The notes under the pieces: model-generated | Told to the model about the DNA's origin: nothing | Databases searched by the model: none | Seen by the model: the letters and a program-made list of their open reading frames with translations, nothing else | Shown: one piece after another, positions 35,057-43,343 of the stretch | How positions within the stretch are numbered: the first letter of the stretch is position 1 | How the letters are laid out: every line of letters begins with the position of its first letter | Assembly (NCBI RefSeq): GCF_000171235.2 | Contig: NZ_ABEA03000126.1 | Span: 62,001-126,000, forward strand | Source: Geminisphaera colitermitum TAV2 | GTDB lineage: Bacteria > Verrucomicrobiota > Verrucomicrobiia > Opitutales > Opitutaceae | Reading direction: 5' to 3' | DNA: 64,000 nt | Program-made: the position numbers and the translations under genes

Positions 35057-37252
35057 TTACGCCTTGGCGGGGGTGAGGCGTTCGAGGAGGAGGTCGAGGA
35101 CTTTTTCGGAGGACTGGGTGATTACTGTGCCGGGGCCAAAGATGGCGGCGGCTCCGTTCTTGAAGAGATAATCGTAGTCCTGCGCTGGGATCACTCCGCC
35201 GCAAACCAAGAGGATGTCTTCGCGGCCTAGTTTTTTGAGTTCGTCGCGGAGTTGCGGGAGGAGGGTTTTGTGTCCGGCGGCCAGCGAGCTCATGGCTACG
35301 GCGTGAACGTCGTTCTCCACGGCTTGCTTGGCGGCTTCGGCGGGCGTCTGGAAGAGCGCGCCGATGTCGATGTCGAAGCCGAGGTCGGCCATCGCAGTCG
35401 CAACAACCTTGGCGCCGCGGTCGTGGCCGTCTTGTCCGAGTTTGGCAATGAGGAGGCGGGGGCGACGGCCTTCGAGTTTTTCGAACTTGGCGATTTTTTG
35501 TTTGATGGAGTCCACGGTTTTGCTGTTGCCGAATTCTTTGCCGTATACGCCCGAAATGGAGCGGATTTGGGCTTGGTAGCGTCCAAAGTGGGTTTCAAGG
35601 GCGCTGGAGATTTCTCCGAGGGAGGCGCGGGCTTTGGCGGCAGCAACGGCGAGTTCGAGGAGGTTGCCTTTGCCGGTCTTGGCGCATTCGGAGAGGGCGG
35701 CGAGGGCGGCAGTGCAGGCGGCGTTGTCGCGTTCGGCTCGGAGTTGTTTGAGGCGTTTGATCTGGGATTCGCGGACGGCGGTGTTGTCCACTTCGAGGAT
35801 GTCGAGGGCGTCTTCGTGCGCGAGGCGGTGTTTGTTGAGGCCAACAATGGTTTCTTTGCCGGAGTCGATTTTGGCCTGGCGGCGGGCGCTGGCTTCTTCG
35901 ATGCGGAGTTTGGGTATGCCGGCTTCAATGGCTTTGGTCATGCCGCCCATTTTTTCGACTTCGTCGAGGTGAACGCGGGCTTTTTGGAGGAGTTCTTCGG
36001 TGAGGCGTTCAACGTAGTAGCTGCCTGCCCAGGGGTCGACGACGTTGCAGACGCCGGTTTCTTGCTGGAGGTGGAGTTGGGTGTTGCGCGCGATGCGGGC
36101 GGAGAAGTCCGTGGGCAGGGCGATGGCTTCGTCGAGGGCGTTGGTGTGGAGGGACTGGGTGTGGCCGCAAACGGAGGCGAGGGCTTCGAGGCAGGTGCGG
36201 GCGACGTTGTTGAAGGGGTCTTGTTCGGTGAGCGACCAGCCGGAGGTTTGCGAGTGGGTGCGGAGGGCGCGGGATTTGGGGTTTTTCGGGTTGAAGCGTC
36301 CCACGATTTCGGACCAGAGGGTGCGGGCGGCACGCATTTTGGCGACTTCCATGAAGTAGTTTTTGCCGATGGCCCAGAAGAAGGAGAGGCGGGGGGCAAA
36401 GGCGTCGATGTCAATGCCTGCGGCTACGCCGGTTTTGAGGTATTCGAGTCCGTCGGCGAGGGTGTAGGCGAGTTCGAGGTCGGCGGTGGCTCCGGCTTCT
36501 TGCATGTGGTAGCCAGAGATGGAGATCGAGTTGAACTTGGGCATGTTCTTCGAGGTGTATTCGAAGATGTCCGCAATGATCTTCATCGAGGGCGTGGGGG
36601 GGTAAATGTAGGTGTTGCGCACCATGAACTCTTTCAAGATGTCGTTCTGAATGGTGCCTGCGAGTTCGGGGAGGGTGGCGCCTTGTTCGAGGGCGGCGAC
36701 GATGTAGAAGGAAAGAACGGGTAATACTGCGCCGTTCATGGTCATGGAGACGGAGACTTTGTTGAGGGGGATGCCGTCAAAGAGGGTCTTCATGTCCATG
36801 ATGGAGTCGATGGCGACTCCGGCTTTGCCGACGTCGCCGACGACGCGGGGGTGGTCGGAGTCGTAGCCGCGGTGGGTGGCTAGGTCGAAGGCTACGGAGA
36901 GTCCGGCCTGGCCTGCGGCGAGGTTGCGTTTGTAGAAGGCGTTGGATTCTTCAGCCGTGGAGAAGCCGGCGTATTGGCGGATGGTCCAGGGTTTGGCGAC
37001 ATACATGGTGGCGTAGGGGCCGCGGGTGAACGGGGCTATGCCGGGCATGGTGTCGAGGACGGGGGGGGGGGGGAGGTCAGCAGCGGTGTAGGCGGGTTTG
37101 ACCGGGATTTGTTCGTAGGTCTGCCAGGTGTCGGCGTCGGTCGCAGCGGCGGGGGGGGGGGGGGGGGCGTCTTTGGCGCAGGTGCAGGCGCAGGCGGCGG
37201 GTTTGTCGTCGTAGGCGATTTTGGTGAAGTCGGGTGTGGAAGTGATGCTCAT
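35057..37252 (-). CDS. mutB: Methylmalonyl-CoA mutase, large (catalytic) subunit
   Basis: A 731-residue adenosylcobalamin-dependent mutase interconverting succinyl-CoA and (R)-methylmalonyl-CoA. The TIM-barrel domain (about 75-570) has [22 protein letters not shown] and the conserved [12 protein letters not shown]. The C-terminal B12-binding domain has the base-off motif DGHDRG at 608-613, SSLAAGH and GGVIPAQD. Partner of mutA. The N-terminal 65 residues are an unusual Cys/Pro/Ala-rich leader interrupted by two C runs (C17 at 37151-37167, C13 at 37061-37073) encoding Pro. At present lengths the frame is open, but any single-base change in either would abolish the enzyme. Confidence 0.96.
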   Translation of the reverse strand: MSITSTPDFTKIAYDDKPAACACTCAKDAPPPPPAAATDADTWQTYEQIPVKPAYTAADLPPPPVLDTMPGIAPFTRGPYATMYVAKPWTIRQYAGFSTAEESNAFYKRNLAAGQAGLSVAFDLATHRGYDSDHPRVVGDVGKAGVAIDSIMDMKTLFDGIPLNKVSVSMTMNGAVLPVLSFYIVAALEQGATLPELAGTIQNDILKEFMVRNTYIYPPTPSMKIIADIFEYTSKNMPKFNSISISGYHMQEAGATADLELAYTLADGLEYLKTGVAAGIDIDAFAPRLSFFWAIGKNYFMEVAKMRAARTLWSEIVGRFNPKNPKSRALRTHSQTSGWSLTEQDPFNNVARTCLEALASVCGHTQSLHTNALDEAIALPTDFSARIARNTQLHLQQETGVCNVVDPWAGSYYVERLTEELLQKARVHLDEVEKMGGMTKAIEAGIPKLRIEEASARRQAKIDSGKETIVGLNKHRLAHEDALDILEVDNTAVRESQIKRLKQLRAERDNAACTAALAALSECAKTGKGNLLELAVAAAKARASLGEISSALETHFGRYQAQIRSISGVYGKEFGNSKTVDSIKQKIAKFEKLEGRRPRLLIAKLGQDGHDRGAKVVATAMADLGFDIDIGALFQTPAEAAKQAVENDVHAVAMSSLAAGHKTLLPQLRDELKKLGREDILLVCGGVIPAQDYDYLFKNGAAAIFGPGTVITQSSEKVLDLLLERLTPAKA
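37061..37073 (-). repeat. C13 tract in mutB leader
   Basis: Thirteen G on plus, encoding Pro in [10 protein letters not shown] near residue 62. Confidence 0.95.
37151..37167 (-). repeat. C17 tract in mutB leader
   Basis: Seventeen G on plus, encoding Pro in [11 protein letters not shown] near residue 31. Confidence 0.95.
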
Positions 37253-37274
37253 GTGCGGATCAGTTGTTTGGGCC

Positions 37275-37378
37275 GGTAGGGAGGCCTCTCCGAGGTCTCC
37301 GTTGGGCGTGGTTGGTTGATGCGATTTATATTGGGTGTTCGGCGCGTGGTGCGGAGGCCTCGGAGAGGCCTCCCTACC
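37275..37378. repeat. MITE-like element, short copy 3, between mutA and mutB
   Basis: GGTAGGGAGGCCTCTCCGAG and its mirror end CTCGGAGAGGCCTCCCTACC flank a roughly 50-base core related to the core of copies 1 and 2. The hairpin-rich block and the outer TTAGAGC ends are missing. It would form a long hairpin in the mutA-mutB transcript. Confidence 0.85.
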
Positions 37379-37399
37379 GTGTTGCGCATTCTTAATTTG

Positions 37400-39379
37400 T
37401 TAGAGGGCGCCGGTTTTTTTGAGGAGGGCGCTGAGGAGGCCGTAAACGTTGGAGCGGATGTGGAGGAATTCGTCCACTCCGGCTTCTTTGAATTGGGCCA
37501 CGAGGGTTTCGTCGGCAGGGAGGCCGGCGAGCATCACGGTGGTGTTGGGCGCAGCGGCTTTGACGGCCTTGGCAAAGGGCGGGACGAGGGCCGGATAGGT
37601 GTCGTCTGTGGAGCAGATGACGGTGATGGGTGCGCCGGATTTGACGGCGGCAGCGGCGGCGGCTTCAGGGGTGTCGAAGCTTTCTTTCATGAGGCATTCG
37701 AAACCGGCGGTGGCTACGAAGCCGGCAGAGAAGTCGGCGCGCATTTTGTGCTGAATGACGGGGCCCATCTTGGCGAAGAAGATTTGCGGGGCTTTGCCGG
37801 TCTTTTGTTTGTGAGCGGCAGAGGCGGCGCGGAGGGCTTCGAATTGCGAGGCGGCGCGGGCAAAGGTGATCGGTTTGATCGCGTCAACTTTCGCAGCGTT
37901 GCAGGCGGTGGCTTTGGCGTCGGCGGTCTTGGTGCAGCAGGCGGCGGGCGCGAGCGGCGTTTCCTTGAGGTTGGGGAAGAGGTTGGTGCCGATGATGCCG
38001 GAGCGGCGTTTGGCAATGGCGTCGAGTTTGTCGGCGGCGGCTTTGGCAACGAGGTCTTGCGGGTAGCCAGCGCGGAGGGCGGCGGCGTGTCCGCCTTTTT
38101 GTTCGATGTCTTGGAAGAGGGTCCAGGCTTTGCGGCCGAGTTCGTCGGTGAGTTTTTCAACGTACCAGGAGCCGCCTGCGGGGTCGGCAACTTGGGTGAA
38201 GCTGAATTCTTCGGCGAGGAGGGTGTGGACGTTGCGGGCAATGCGACGCGAGAAGGTGTCGGTCTTGCCGGAGAGTTCGTCGAAGGGTGCGATGTTGAGG
38301 CTGTCCACGCCGCCGAGGACGGCGGAGAGGGCTTCGGTGGTGACGCGAAGCATGTTCACGTTGGGGTCGAGGCGGGTTTTGTTCCACCAACTGGTGGTGG
38401 CGTGAACGGCGGCTTTGGCGGCGAGTTCGGGCGCGGCTCCAAAGGCGGTGAGGACGCGGGTCCAGAGGGGGCGGAGGGCGCGGAATTTGGCGACTTCGGT
38501 GAAGAATTGCGGGCCGATGGCGAGGGTGAAGCGGATGCGGGCAGCAGCGGTCTCAATGGCGACGCCGCGTTTGAGGAGGGCGCGGAGGTAGTCGGTCGCA
38601 GAACTGAGCGCGAGGGCGAGTTCTTGCACGGCGGTCGCTCCGGCGTGGCCCCAGGGGGCGGCGTTGACGCTGATGGTCTTGAGCGTGGAGGGGGGGGGGG
38701 GAGCGTCCTTGGTCCAGGCGGCGAGGGCGTCGTAGAGTTTTTCGAGGTCGGCGGGAAGGGCTCCGGAGGCGGCCCAGTGGGCGAGGGGGTCGGCGGCGAT
38801 GGAGCCGGTGAGTTTGGCCGGGTCGATGCCTTGGTCGGCGGCGAGCGCGAGGTAATCGGCGGCGAGGCGGGTGGCGTCGGGGCTGGGGGCAATGTGCACG
38901 GGGATGTGCGCGAGGGAGACGCCAGCGAGTGCGGTGGCGAGGTCGGCTTTGGTTGCGATGTCGAGGCCGCAGCAGGGGCAGGCGGCGGAGGTGGTGAGGG
39001 AGACGCTGTCCTGGCCGTTGTTGAGGGCGTCGAGGAGGGTGGTGTTAAATTCGGCGGGGGTGGGGGCAAAGAGGTCTTGGGCGAATTCCCAAGGTTGGTC
39101 TTTGTAGCCTTTGGCGCGGGTGCCGCGGAGGTAGGGGGCCTGGCCGGGGGCGGTGTTGAGGGCCGGAATGCCGGCGAGGTCGGAGCGCGTGTAGAGCGGC
39201 TGGAGGGCGATGCCTTCAGGCGTGCGGGTCACGAGTTTTTTCTCGAAGGGAACGCCTTTGAGTTCGGCTTCGACGACTTTTTTCCAGCGGGCGTAGGCGG
39301 CTTGGAGGGCGTCGTCGGGCGAGGGCGATGCGGTTGCGGTGTCTGCGGCGGCAGTGGCGGTGTCTTTCACGGTGGTCAC
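37400..39379 (-). CDS. mutA: Methylmalonyl-CoA mutase, small subunit
   Basis: A 659-residue homologue of the mutase barrel and B12 domain that acts as the non-catalytic partner of mutB. The barrel core is clear (LYTRSDLAGIPALNTAPG, PWEFAQDLF, VTTEALSAVLGG). The C-terminal domain lacks DxHxxG and has only KMGPVIQHKMRADF, as expected for the small subunit. A 12-base C run (38690-38701, G on plus) encodes Pro in KDAPPPPSTL near residue 228. A Cys-rich stretch (PAACCTKTADAKATAC) lies in the interdomain linker. It is first in the operon, 147 bases before mutB, with the hairpin element between. Confidence 0.94.
   Translation of the reverse strand: MTTVKDTATAAADTATASPSPDDALQAAYARWKKVVEAELKGVPFEKKLVTRTPEGIALQPLYTRSDLAGIPALNTAPGQAPYLRGTRAKGYKDQPWEFAQDLFAPTPAEFNTTLLDALNNGQDSVSLTTSAACPCCGLDIATKADLATALAGVSLAHIPVHIAPSPDATRLAADYLALAADQGIDPAKLTGSIAADPLAHWAASGALPADLEKLYDALAAWTKDAPPPPSTLKTISVNAAPWGHAGATAVQELALALSSATDYLRALLKRGVAIETAAARIRFTLAIGPQFFTEVAKFRALRPLWTRVLTAFGAAPELAAKAAVHATTSWWNKTRLDPNVNMLRVTTEALSAVLGGVDSLNIAPFDELSGKTDTFSRRIARNVHTLLAEEFSFTQVADPAGGSWYVEKLTDELGRKAWTLFQDIEQKGGHAAALRAGYPQDLVAKAAADKLDAIAKRRSGIIGTNLFPNLKETPLAPAACCTKTADAKATACNAAKVDAIKPITFARAASQFEALRAASAAHKQKTGKAPQIFFAKMGPVIQHKMRADFSAGFVATAGFECLMKESFDTPEAAAAAAVKSGAPITVICSTDDTYPALVPPFAKAVKAAAPNTTVMLAGLPADETLVAQFKEAGVDEFLHIRSNVYGLLSALLKKTGAL
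38690..38701 (-). repeat. C12 tract inside mutA
   Basis: Twelve G on plus, Pro codons within the barrel domain. Confidence 0.95.
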
Positions 39380-39593
39380 AGTTTTTTAGTTGTGAAGAGC
39401 GAGTTGTGGATTGGTCAGGGTGAAGGAAGATCTTCTAATAATAGACTAACTGTTCGCAGTCTTGAGGTGCTCCGCAGATTTTGCCAAGAAATGACTGCCG
39501 TGGGGCAAGCCATGCGAAGCAGGACGGTTTTCGATAAGACATACTGAACATCGCGCTTGGCAAGAGGCCCGCGCACTTATTCTCTGACACCTT
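39380..39593. promoter_or_regulatory. Divergent promoter region mutA / epimerase
   Basis: A 214-base gap between divergent starts of the propionate genes. A dyad AGACT-N10-AGTCT is visible near 39446. It presumably holds promoters in both directions; no convincing riboswitch was recognised. Confidence 0.5.
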
Positions 39594-40001
39594 ATGATTA
39601 CCAGAATTGACCACCTCGGTATCGCCGTTCGTTCGCTCGACGACGCTGTCAAATACTACGAAGAAGCCCTCGGGCTGAAGTGCGAACACCGCGAGGTGGT
39701 GGAATCCCAGAAAGTCTCCACGGCTTTCTTCCACTGCGGCGAGGTTCACATCGAGTTGCTGGAGCCGACGTCCCCGGACAGCCCGATCGCCAAATTTTTG
39801 GAGAAAAATCCCAACGGCGGTGTTCACCACGTTGCTTTTGCCACGGACAACATCACCGACCAGCTCGGCAAGGCCTCTGGCGCAGGCGTGAAACTTATTC
39901 ACGAGGTGCCCTTCGAGGGCGCGGCGGGCAAACTCGTTGCCTTCCTCCATCCTAAATCTACGCACGGCGTGCTGACCGAGCTCTGCATGCCCAAGCCCTG
40001 A
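39594..40001 (+). CDS. mce: Methylmalonyl-CoA epimerase
   Basis: A 135-residue glyoxalase/VOC-fold metalloenzyme that interconverts (R)- and (S)-methylmalonyl-CoA, linking the mutase to the carboxyltransferase. The metal ligands follow the family: His7 in RIDHLGIAV, Gln in VVESQKVSTAFF, His in NGGVHHVAF and Glu in VLTELCMP near the end. Length is normal. It begins a plus-strand propionate operon and is followed by a strong terminator-like hairpin, so the carboxyltransferase may have its own promoter or depend on read-through. Confidence 0.96.
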   Translation: MITRIDHLGIAVRSLDDAVKYYEEALGLKCEHREVVESQKVSTAFFHCGEVHIELLEPTSPDSPIAKFLEKNPNGGVHHVAFATDNITDQLGKASGAGVKLIHEVPFEGAAGKLVAFLHPKSTHGVLTELCMPKP

Positions 40002-40012
40002 CTTGAAAACTT

Positions 40013-40056
40013 CCGCCCCGCCGCGCTTACCGAGTGTTGCGGGGCGGGGTTTTTTG
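40013..40056 (+). terminator. Intrinsic terminator after epimerase gene
   Basis: CCGCCCCGC pairs with GCGGGGCGG, then GGTTTTTTT. It starts 12 bases after the stop. Confidence 0.88.
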
Positions 40057-40124
40057 GACAAACCAGACCAGCCGGCTCACTACCGCATCCTAACCCGCAA
40101 CCTCAACCTAGATAATTTTTCATT

Positions 40125-41678
40125 ATGGCAATCGACCCCGCACTGCTGGAACGACTCCGTAAACATCGCGAAATCGCCCTCAACGGCGGTGGCGCGGACA
40201 AACTCGCGGCGCGCCGCGCCAAGGGCCTGCTCACGGCTCGCGACCGCATCGACGCGCTCTTCACGCCCGGCACCTTTATGGAGTCCGGCATGCACGCGCA
40301 GCACCAAGCCACGCACTTCGGCATGGCTGACAAAGTGCTCCCCTGCGACGGCGTCATCACTGGTGTTGGCCACATTGATGGCCGCCCCGTGGCCGCTTAC
40401 GCCCAAGACTTTACGGTCGGCGGCGGATCGCTCGGCCAAATCCACGCCAAGAAAATTTGCGACGCCATGGAATACGCCATGGAAGCCGGCATGCCCGTCA
40501 TCGGCATCAACGACTCCGGCGGCGCGCGCATTCAAGAAGGCGACGACGCCCTCTCCGGTTACGGCCAAATCTTCTTCAAGAACGTGCTCCTCTCCGGTGT
40601 CGTTCCCCAGATTTCCATCATCGCCGGCCCCTGCGCCGGTGGTGCGGCCTATTCGCCCGCGCTGACGGACTTCATCATCATGACGAAGAAGAACGCCCAG
40701 ATGTTCATCTGCGGCCCCGACGTCATCAAGGCCGCCACCGGCGCCACCGTCACCATGGACGAAGTCGGCTCGGCCCAGGCCCACGCCTCCGTCTCGGGCA
40801 ACATCCACTTCATCGCCGAGGACGGCCCCGATGCCTTCCGCATCGCCCGCAAACTCCTCTCGTTCCTCCCGTCCAACAACATCATGGACCCCCCGCACCA
40901 GCCGACGCCCTCCATCTCGCTGGAACCGGACCCGCGGATGAACGAACTTGTGCCCGCCGACCCGAAGGCTCCCTTCGACGTGCACAAGGTCATCAGCTAC
41001 CTCGTGGACGAAGGCGACTTCCTCGAAGTGCAGCGCGACTTCGCCAAGAACATCGTCGTCGGATTTGGCCGCATCCAAGGCATCGTCGTCGGCATTATCG
41101 CTAACCAGCCCGCGTTCAAAGCCGGCTGCCTCGACATTGACTCCTCGGACAAAGCCGCCCGCTTCATCCGTTTCGCCAACATCTTCAACATTCCGATCGT
41201 CAACCTCGTTGACGTCCCCGGCTTCATGCCCGGCGTGGCCCAGGAACGCGGCGGCATCATCCGCCACGGCGCCAAGATGCTCTTCGCTTACGCTGCCGCC
41301 ACTGTGCCGAAGATCACCGTCATCATGCGCAAAGCCTATGGCGGTGCCTACCTCGCCATGTGCTCGCGCGACCTCGGAGCCGACCTCGTTTACGCCTGGC
41401 CCTGCGCCGAGATCGCCGTCATGGGTGCCGAAGGCGCGGCCAACGTTCTCTTCAAAAAAGAAATCTCCGCCGCCGCTGATCCGAAGGCCAAGGCCGCCGA
41501 ACTCGCCGCCGAATACCGCGAAAAATTCGCCTCGCCCTACGAAGCCGCCAGCAAGGCCATGATCACCGACATCATCGAACCGGCGCAGACCCGCGCCGTC
41601 GTCTCGATGGCCCTGCGCAACACGCTCAGCAAACGCGAGACCCGTCCGCCCAAGAAGCACGGCAACATCCCGCTCTAA
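40125..41678 (+). CDS. mmdA: Acyl-CoA carboxyltransferase (methylmalonyl-CoA decarboxylase alpha / transcarboxylase 12S type)
   Basis: A 517-residue carboxyltransferase of the MmdA/PccB/12S family. It moves the carboxyl of methylmalonyl-CoA to or from biotin, yielding propionyl-CoA. The two crotonase-like halves are recognisable. The N half has GINDSGGARIQEG and the oxyanion segment GPCAGGAAYSPA. The C half has DVPGFMPGVAQERGGIIRHGAKMLFAYA and KAYGGAYLAM. No biotin or biotin carboxylase domain is fused. The neighbours (OadG-like, biotin carrier, OadB-type pump, 5S-type subunit) point to a sodium-pumping decarboxylase, a transcarboxylase, or both. Confidence 0.94.
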   Translation: MAIDPALLERLRKHREIALNGGGADKLAARRAKGLLTARDRIDALFTPGTFMESGMHAQHQATHFGMADKVLPCDGVITGVGHIDGRPVAAYAQDFTVGGGSLGQIHAKKICDAMEYAMEAGMPVIGINDSGGARIQEGDDALSGYGQIFFKNVLLSGVVPQISIIAGPCAGGAAYSPALTDFIIMTKKNAQMFICGPDVIKAATGATVTMDEVGSAQAHASVSGNIHFIAEDGPDAFRIARKLLSFLPSNNIMDPPHQPTPSISLEPDPRMNELVPADPKAPFDVHKVISYLVDEGDFLEVQRDFAKNIVVGFGRIQGIVVGIIANQPAFKAGCLDIDSSDKAARFIRFANIFNIPIVNLVDVPGFMPGVAQERGGIIRHGAKMLFAYAAATVPKITVIMRKAYGGAYLAMCSRDLGADLVYAWPCAEIAVMGAEGAANVLFKKEISAAADPKAKAAELAAEYREKFASPYEAASKAMITDIIEPAQTRAVVSMALRNTLSKRETRPPKKHGNIPL

Positions 41679-41681
41679 CGG

Positions 41682-41834
41682 AAATTAAGAATTAAGAATT
41701 AAAAATTAAGAATGGCCGGTCATTGGAACACCACAAGGGCACCGGGAGCCTCCCTCCCCCCCCCTCCCCTTCTCTCCAACACCGAATCCAATCTCTTAAC
41801 CCAATTCTTAATTCTTAATTCTTAATTTTTAATT
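41682..41834. repeat. Inverted AATTAAG minisatellite pair around a C-rich centre
   Basis: Left arm AAATTAAGAATTAAGAATTA (period 7) and right arm CAATTCTTAATTCTTAATTC are mirror images about 85 bases apart. The centre includes a 9-base C run (41756-41764). It fills the gap between mmdA and the OadG-like gene. Confidence 0.88.
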
Positions 41835-41840
41835 CATCCA

Positions 41841-42290
41841 ATGCTTACCACACTCACATTCGCAGCCGCCTCCGGCTCACGGACCGCGCCTGAACCGCTC
41901 TTTGGCAACCAGTGGCTCGCTCTCGCTGTCATTTTGGCGGGCGTGGCGGTGTTCATCGCCCTCGTGGCCATCGCTGGCCGCATCCTGGCTGCAACGCATC
42001 CTGACGACGCCAAGGTCAAGAAAGTCGCCGAGCGCGCTGCCGCCGCTAGCGGAACCACGCAGTCCGTCGGGGCTGCTGCCGCCGCCTTGGCCGCGCCCGA
42101 GACCATCGGAGGCATCGCCCCCGAAATCCTTGCGGCCATCTCGGCTGCTGTCGTCACCGTTGTCGGCCACAATGCCAGCATCGTCGGCGTGCAGCCCGTG
42201 AAGCCCAAGCCTCTCTCCGTCGAGATGCTCATGCAGCAATGGTCCATCGAAGGCCGCCGCCAGATCTACTCGTCGCACCAATTCCGTTAA
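41841..42290 (+). CDS. OadG-family gamma/delta subunit of a sodium-pumping decarboxylase
   Basis: A 149-residue single-span membrane protein. A hydrophobic helix (WLALAVILAGVAVFIALVAIAG, about 24-46) precedes an Ala-rich linker and a C-terminal segment WSIEGRRQIYSSHQFR, matching the W..EGR...SSH tail found in OadG/MmdD relatives. Such subunits anchor the carboxyltransferase to the OadB-type pump. Placement between the carboxyltransferase and biotin carrier genes agrees with this role. Confidence 0.85.
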   Translation: MLTTLTFAAASGSRTAPEPLFGNQWLALAVILAGVAVFIALVAIAGRILAATHPDDAKVKKVAERAAAASGTTQSVGAAAAALAAPETIGGIAPEILAAISAAVVTVVGHNASIVGVQPVKPKPLSVEMLMQQWSIEGRRQIYSSHQFR

Positions 42291-42382
42291 ATTCTCGTCC
42301 GTCAGCATCAACCACACACACTCATCCGGCCGGCTTCCTCCGCATGCGCGACCGGATTCAACCTTAACTCACCACATTTCGC

Positions 42383-42787
42383 ATGAACAAAAAACTCCGC
42401 GTCACCGTTGAAGGAAAAGCCTACGAAGTCCTCGTCGAGATCCTCGAAGAGGGCAAACCGTCCGCCGCTCCGGCCCCCGCTCCCGCAGCCGCGCCCGCTC
42501 CTGCCGCCTCCGCTCCTGTAGCGGCCCCTGCCGCCGCTCCCGCCGCCGCCAAGGCCGCCGCTCCCGCGGCTGGCGCAGGCGACGTGCCCAGCCCGCTCGC
42601 CGGCAAGCTCGTCTCGATCGACGTCAAAGTCGGTCAGGCCGTCAACGAAGGCGACCAAGTGGCCACCATCGAAGCCATGAAGATGAACACCTACATCTTC
42701 GCGCCCCACGCGGGCAAAGTCACCACCGTCTTCGCCAATCCCGGCGACGGCGTCGAGGAAGGCGCTCCCCTCCTCCGCATCGAATAA
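42383..42787 (+). CDS. mmdC: Biotin carboxyl carrier protein of the decarboxylase/transcarboxylase
   Basis: A 134-residue carrier. The N-terminal beta hairpin (KKLRVTVEGKAYEVLVEIL) is followed by an Ala/Pro hinge (about 26-66) and a biotinyl domain (67-134) with the biotinylation site Lys100 in EAMKMN. It shuttles carboxyl groups between the 12S/MmdA-type and 5S-type transferases and the membrane pump. Lys100 must be modified by the biotin ligase encoded at 44983-45800, which appears split in this sequence. Confidence 0.95.
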   Translation: MNKKLRVTVEGKAYEVLVEILEEGKPSAAPAPAPAAAPAPAASAPVAAPAAAPAAAKAAAPAAGAGDVPSPLAGKLVSIDVKVGQAVNEGDQVATIEAMKMNTYIFAPHAGKVTTVFANPGDGVEEGAPLLRIE

Positions 42788-43079
42788 CAATCCGATGCTC
42801 CGCGAACGAGAGGCGCACAGTCCGGCTCGCCTCCCGCTTCGCAGATCGAACACACGCGCCTCCCTGCCGACCGGGGGACGCGTGCCAGCCGGACCCACCT
42901 GCCACGAAGCGCTCCTGAACAAGTCCGGCCGGGCGTTCCAAGTTTGAAATCCAGGGCTCCTGCCCTGCGCCGTGCGGCCCGGCTGCTATCCGCCGCCGCC
43001 GCCTTTTGTATCCGAATCCTAATTACGATCGCCGCCGTCCTGTCCCGGGGCTCAGGCCCTGAACACCCAACGCATCACC
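42788..43079. other. Intergenic stretch without recognised gene
   Basis: 292 bases between the biotin carrier and the small membrane ORF. GC-rich, with short dyads near 42930-42975; no protein, tRNA or clear terminator was recognised. Confidence 0.5.
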
Positions 43080-43211
43080 ATGACCACTGCCTTATCCACC
43101 TCCATCACCACCGCGCTCATCGTGGCCGCCGTCGGCTCCGTTGTCGCGATGGGCGTGGCCCTCCTGATCAAACTCCTCTTTCTCGGCATTCGAAAATTCG
43201 GGAAAAAGTAA
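43080..43211 (+). CDS. 43-residue membrane protein, probable OadG-related small subunit
   Basis: A tiny ORF with one hydrophobic helix (TTALIVAAVGSVVAMGVALLIKLLFLG) and a basic tail IRKFGKK. It lies between the biotin carrier and the OadB-type pump genes, the position where very small OadG-related transporter subunits occur in other sodium-pumping decarboxylase operons. Length and topology fit that group; the assignment is by context and hydrophobicity, with no catalytic motif to check. Confidence 0.65.
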   Translation: MTTALSTSITTALIVAAVGSVVAMGVALLIKLLFLGIRKFGKK

Positions 43212-43343
43212 AACATCACGACAACACGCATACGTATTCACATATCGCATACGCAACCGCCGACCGGCCCTGCCTCTCACCTGCCGCTTTTGTCCGACAT
43301 CTGACCCGCTGACCGCAAAGCGCCTGACCACCGCTACCGCTCC

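Noticed and set aside
35057-37252. mutB as a pseudogene because of its odd leader
   Set aside because: The frame is open throughout, barrel and B12 motifs are intact, and partner and pathway genes are adjacent.
39380-39593. Possible cobalamin riboswitch upstream of the B12-dependent mutase genes
   Set aside because: The segment GCCATGCGAAGCAGGACGG only loosely recalls the B12 box and the surrounding helices could not be drawn. A covariance-model search would decide.
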